From: Methanobacterium sp. UBA8
Lineage (GTDB): Archaea; Methanobacteriota; Methanobacteria; Methanobacteriales; Methanobacteriaceae
Direction of reading: 5' to 3'
DNA length: 6,059 nt
Assembly (NCBI GenBank): GCA_002509665.1
Contig: DADN01000235.1
Location: 1,055-7,113, forward strand
Shown here: in pieces, positions 4,553-6,059 of the stretch
How positions within the stretch are numbered: position 1 is the stretch's first letter
Layout of the letters: every line of letters starts with the position of its first letter
Made by a program: the position numbers and the translations under genes
Notes under the pieces: model-generated
What the model saw: the letters and a program-made list of their open reading frames with translations, nothing else
Databases searched by the model: none
Told to the model about the DNA's origin: nothing

Positions 4553-4691
4553 CTCTTTTTAGTATAATAACTATTTTATTTAATAGATTAAAGGATTAAC
4601 AATATAAAATATGTTATTTAATATCAAAAATTAGTTTTCATTTGCTCTTGCACTATTTAATAAAGCCATAAAAACTAGAATACTAAAATAC

Positions 4692-4874
4692 ATGTCTGAT
4701 AGAACATACAACAGATATAATAAAGTCATTTCACCAGAAACCAGATATATCCACTTAATGGAAGCAGTTCAAGAAGCAGAATTAAGATTTTTACTTGCAA
4801 GTTTATGTGGTGAGACTTTTCATGTTTATGGTATGGGTCAGTCTAAGATTTCAAGTAAAAAATGGAAAAAATAA
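4692..4874 (+). CDS. Small hypothetical protein
   Basis: Sixty residues beginning MSDRTYNRYNKVIS, with a central helix-like stretch rich in Glu, Ala and Leu (about 22-39) and a basic end, SKISSKKWKK. There is no SD; a TATA-like ACTATTTAATAAAG (4652-4665) would place the start of transcription near the ATG, so translation may be leaderless. The same frame is open back to a TAG at 4632-4634 and reads protein-like there (SFALALFNKAIKTRILKY). Beyond that TAG, an ATG at 4611 is in frame. The gene may therefore be a fragment of a longer broken one. Its 3' end is echoed at 5460-5487. No family recognised. Confidence 0.45.
   Translation: MSDRTYNRYNKVISPETRYIHLMEAVQEAELRFLLASLCGETFHVYGMGQSKISSKKWKK
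4839..4865 (+). repeat. 27-bp direct repeat, copy 1 (copy 2 at 5460-5486)
   Basis: Twenty-four of 27 bases match 5460-5486. All three differences fall at third positions of the 4692-4874 reading frame (CAG/CAA, ATT/ATA, TGG/TGA), and the last turns Trp into a stop in the second copy. The flanks do not match. Confidence 0.6.
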
Positions 4875-4882
4875 TCTAATCA

Positions 4883-4920
4883 GTTAAAAATAATAAATTA
4901 ATTTTTTAACTTTTCTATTT
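4883..4920. terminator. Bidirectional terminator between convergent genes
   Basis: GTTAAAAA (4883-4890) pairs with TTTTTAAC (4903-4910) around a 12-nt loop, with TTTTCTATTT following on the plus strand and T-rich sequence on the minus strand. It lies between the plus-strand small gene (stop 4872-4874) and the minus-strand lipoprotein gene (stop 4922-4924), so it can end both transcripts. Confidence 0.55.
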
Positions 4921-4921
4921 A

Positions 4922-5368
4922 TTAAGCAGTATTAGTTGATTTATCTAGATTTTTAGTACCTTCATTTAGAAGATCGGCGGCTTTTTGGATTTCATTGCTA
5001 TTTACATTTTTTATTCCATTGAGTAACATTCCTATTGCATTATCATAATCTTGATATGAGGATAACAGATAGTCATATGATTTCTGCACGTCAGATGATG
5101 GTTTTAATTGTTGTAATTGTGAAAGTAATTTATCCATATCGGTTTTATCTTTTTGTAAATGTTGAATAGCTGTGTTTTCATTCATAGTACCATTTTCTAG
5201 ACTACCAGATACGTTAGTTACATCCTCCATGATTTGTGCTCCTTGACTATTTATGTTTTGAATCTGAGTATCGTAATCAGATTGATCTGTACAGCCAGAT
5301 ACTGCAACAATAAAAATTAAAATAGTAAAAATAGCCCCTAAACTCATAATTTTATTTATATTTTTCAT
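4922..5368 (-). CDS. Predicted surface lipoprotein, helical, unknown function
   Basis: The product is 148 residues. A Lys-containing N-terminus and a hydrophobic segment (8-23) lead into the lipobox VSGC, so C26 is the probable lipidated first residue of the mature protein, anchored outside the membrane. The mature part (27-148) is acidic, Gln/Asn/Ser-rich and predicted by eye to be mostly helical, with heptad-like Leu spacing around 66-90 and 110-141, and two N-glycosylation sequons (N52-V-S, N59-G-T). No catalytic motif is seen. A TATA box (5391-5401) sits about 28 bp before the ATG and there is only a weak SD, so the mRNA may be leaderless. It resembles the many small lipoproteins of methanogens of unknown role. 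Confidence 0.8.
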   Translation of the reverse strand: MKNINKIMSLGAIFTILIFIVAVSGCTDQSDYDTQIQNINSQGAQIMEDVTNVSGSLENGTMNENTAIQHLQKDKTDMDKLLSQLQQLKPSSDVQKSYDYLLSSYQDYDNAIGMLLNGIKNVNSNEIQKAADLLNEGTKNLDKSTNTA

Positions 5369-5390
5369 GTTTGCTTATTAATCTTCCATG

Positions 5391-5401
5391 AATATTTAAA
5401 G
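5391..5401 (-). promoter_or_regulatory. TATA box of the lipoprotein gene
   Basis: On the minus strand this reads CTTTAAATATT. Its centre is about 28 bp from the ATG at 5368, so transcription should begin at or a few bases before the start codon. Confidence 0.5.
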
Positions 5402-5445
5402 ATTTCTGTATTTAACTAATTACATTATAATAGGTTTAATTGTGA

Positions 5446-5607
5446 AACTTTTCATATTTCAATCTAAGATATCAAGTAAAAAATGAATTAGATATAATCA
5501 AATCAAGAATAAAAGAAATTGATAGTATTAATAACCGTGAATCTAATCTTAAAGCACGTAAAAGCGAATTTGGGAAAGTAATTAAACAAAATTGGGATTT
5601 AAATTAA
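5446..5607 (+). pseudogene. Start-less coding relic
   Basis: The frame from 5446 is open to TAA at 5605-5607 with no start codon. It includes KNELDIIKSRIKEIDSINN and ends with KQNWDLN, a charged, coiled-coil-like sequence. It has no promoter or SD. Its last bases overlap the 3' end of the TATA-binding protein gene on the other strand by 9 nt. It looks like the 3' remnant of a lost gene. The other frame of the same DNA carries the 27-bp near-copy of the 4692-4874 gene's end, so two sources may be joined here. Confidence 0.35.
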
Positions 5608-6059
5608 ATCCAGTTCGCCCAACCTTTCCTTCGTTTTTTCAACGCCACGCTGAGCAAAATCAATGTTCTTTGCACCAGTGCACACTACTTTTCCTGAACC
5701 GAACAATAATAATACAACTTTAGGGTCTTCAAGTCTGTAAACTAAACCTGGAAATTGTTCGGGTTCATATTCAGTATTTTCTAAATCTAATGCTACTGCC
5801 TCAAGGTTTAATGTTTTTCCTAGATTTGCAGAGGCAACGATATTTTGTATTGTAATTTCAAATTCTTTTGGTATATCTGCATCTAGCACCCTCATTTTAT
5901 CTACAATAATATTTAGAGATTTAATTGAATCTTTTGTAGTTTTTGCACCAGTACCTACTAGTTTTCCTGATCCAAATATAAGAGCTGCTGTTTTAGGTTC
6001 TTTAAGCTTATAAACAAGCCCTGGGAACTTTTCTGAGTTATATTCGACACCTTCTAGTG
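5599..6059 (-). CDS. tbp: TATA-binding protein, C-terminal 152 residues (gene runs off the window)
   Basis: The gene encodes the archaeal TATA-binding protein, the general initiation factor that bends promoter DNA with TFB. The frame is open to the window edge, so the internal Met at 5895 is not the start; about 30 N-terminal residues are missing compared with the usual length of about 180. Both halves of the pseudo-two-fold saddle are visible. Half 1 has FPGLVYKLKEPKTAALIFGS and GKLVGTGAK; half 2 has FPGLVYRLEDPKVVLLLFGS and GKVVCTGAK. All four Phe residues that kink DNA are present (visible residues 11, 28, 102 and 119). The protein ends GELDLI, without a long acidic tail. The promoter and start lie outside. 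Confidence 0.97.
   Translation of the reverse strand, partial: LEGVEYNSEKFPGLVYKLKEPKTAALIFGSGKLVGTGAKTTKDSIKSLNIIVDKMRVLDADIPKEFEITIQNIVASANLGKTLNLEAVALDLENTEYEPEQFPGLVYRLEDPKVVLLLFGSGKVVCTGAKNIDFAQRGVEKTKERLGELDLI

Noticed and set aside
3000..4690. CRISPR array or tandem repeats
   Set aside because: The AT-rich stretches have inverted repeats but no regularly spaced identical repeats.
1..6059. tRNA or rRNA genes
   Set aside because: No T-loop GGTTCRANYCC consensus or rRNA-like GC-rich block was seen on either strand; GC-rich structured RNA would stand out in this AT-rich DNA.

Overview
The window is very AT-rich archaeal DNA, most likely from a methanogen of the order Methanobacteriales (Methanobacterium-like). 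The evidence is two archaeal information-processing proteins (an Alba chromatin protein and a TATA-binding protein), A/T-rich TATA elements about 25 bp ahead of likely starts, Shine-Dalgarno sites matching an archaeal 16S tail (GGAGGTT, GGAAGGTGA), and a relic of a transglutaminase-like domain of the kind common in pseudomurein-walled methanogens. The order-level call is inference; the archaeal call is firm.

Positions 1-2300 (+) hold the most interesting unit. A strong promoter and a long leader precede a 55-residue peptide gene (236-403) with four cysteines and an aromatic, Cys-containing tail. A 562-residue ABC exporter half-transporter (592-2280) follows. The pair looks like a secreted-peptide cassette (bacteriocin or RiPP type), with the exporter carrying the peptide. 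No modification enzyme, protease or immunity gene is visible. A 36-bp promoter block at 2-37 recurs at 2481-2516, just beyond the exporter, so the cassette lies between two related promoter copies.

Positions 2281-2640 have no long gene but hold two promoter-like sites and strong hairpins: one or two candidate small RNAs or leader regions.

Positions 2649-3507 (-) carry housekeeping chromatin genes: Alba and, upstream of it, a small winged-helix-like protein with a basic tail. Each has its own TATA box and SD.

Positions 3530-4690 are a gene graveyard. It contains an internally deleted secreted transglutaminase-like gene (+), a perfect 11-bp-arm palindrome, a terminator-like hairpin, and a minus-strand 78-codon gene broken only by one base in a T5/A5 run, followed by further minus-strand coding fragments.

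Positions 4692-5607 hold a small unrecognised protein gene (+), a convergent lipoprotein gene (-) sharing a bidirectional terminator with it, and a promoterless coding relic (+) that carries a 27-bp near-copy of the small gene's 3' end.

Positions 5599-6059 (-) are the C-terminal 152 residues of the TATA-binding protein, cut by the window edge.
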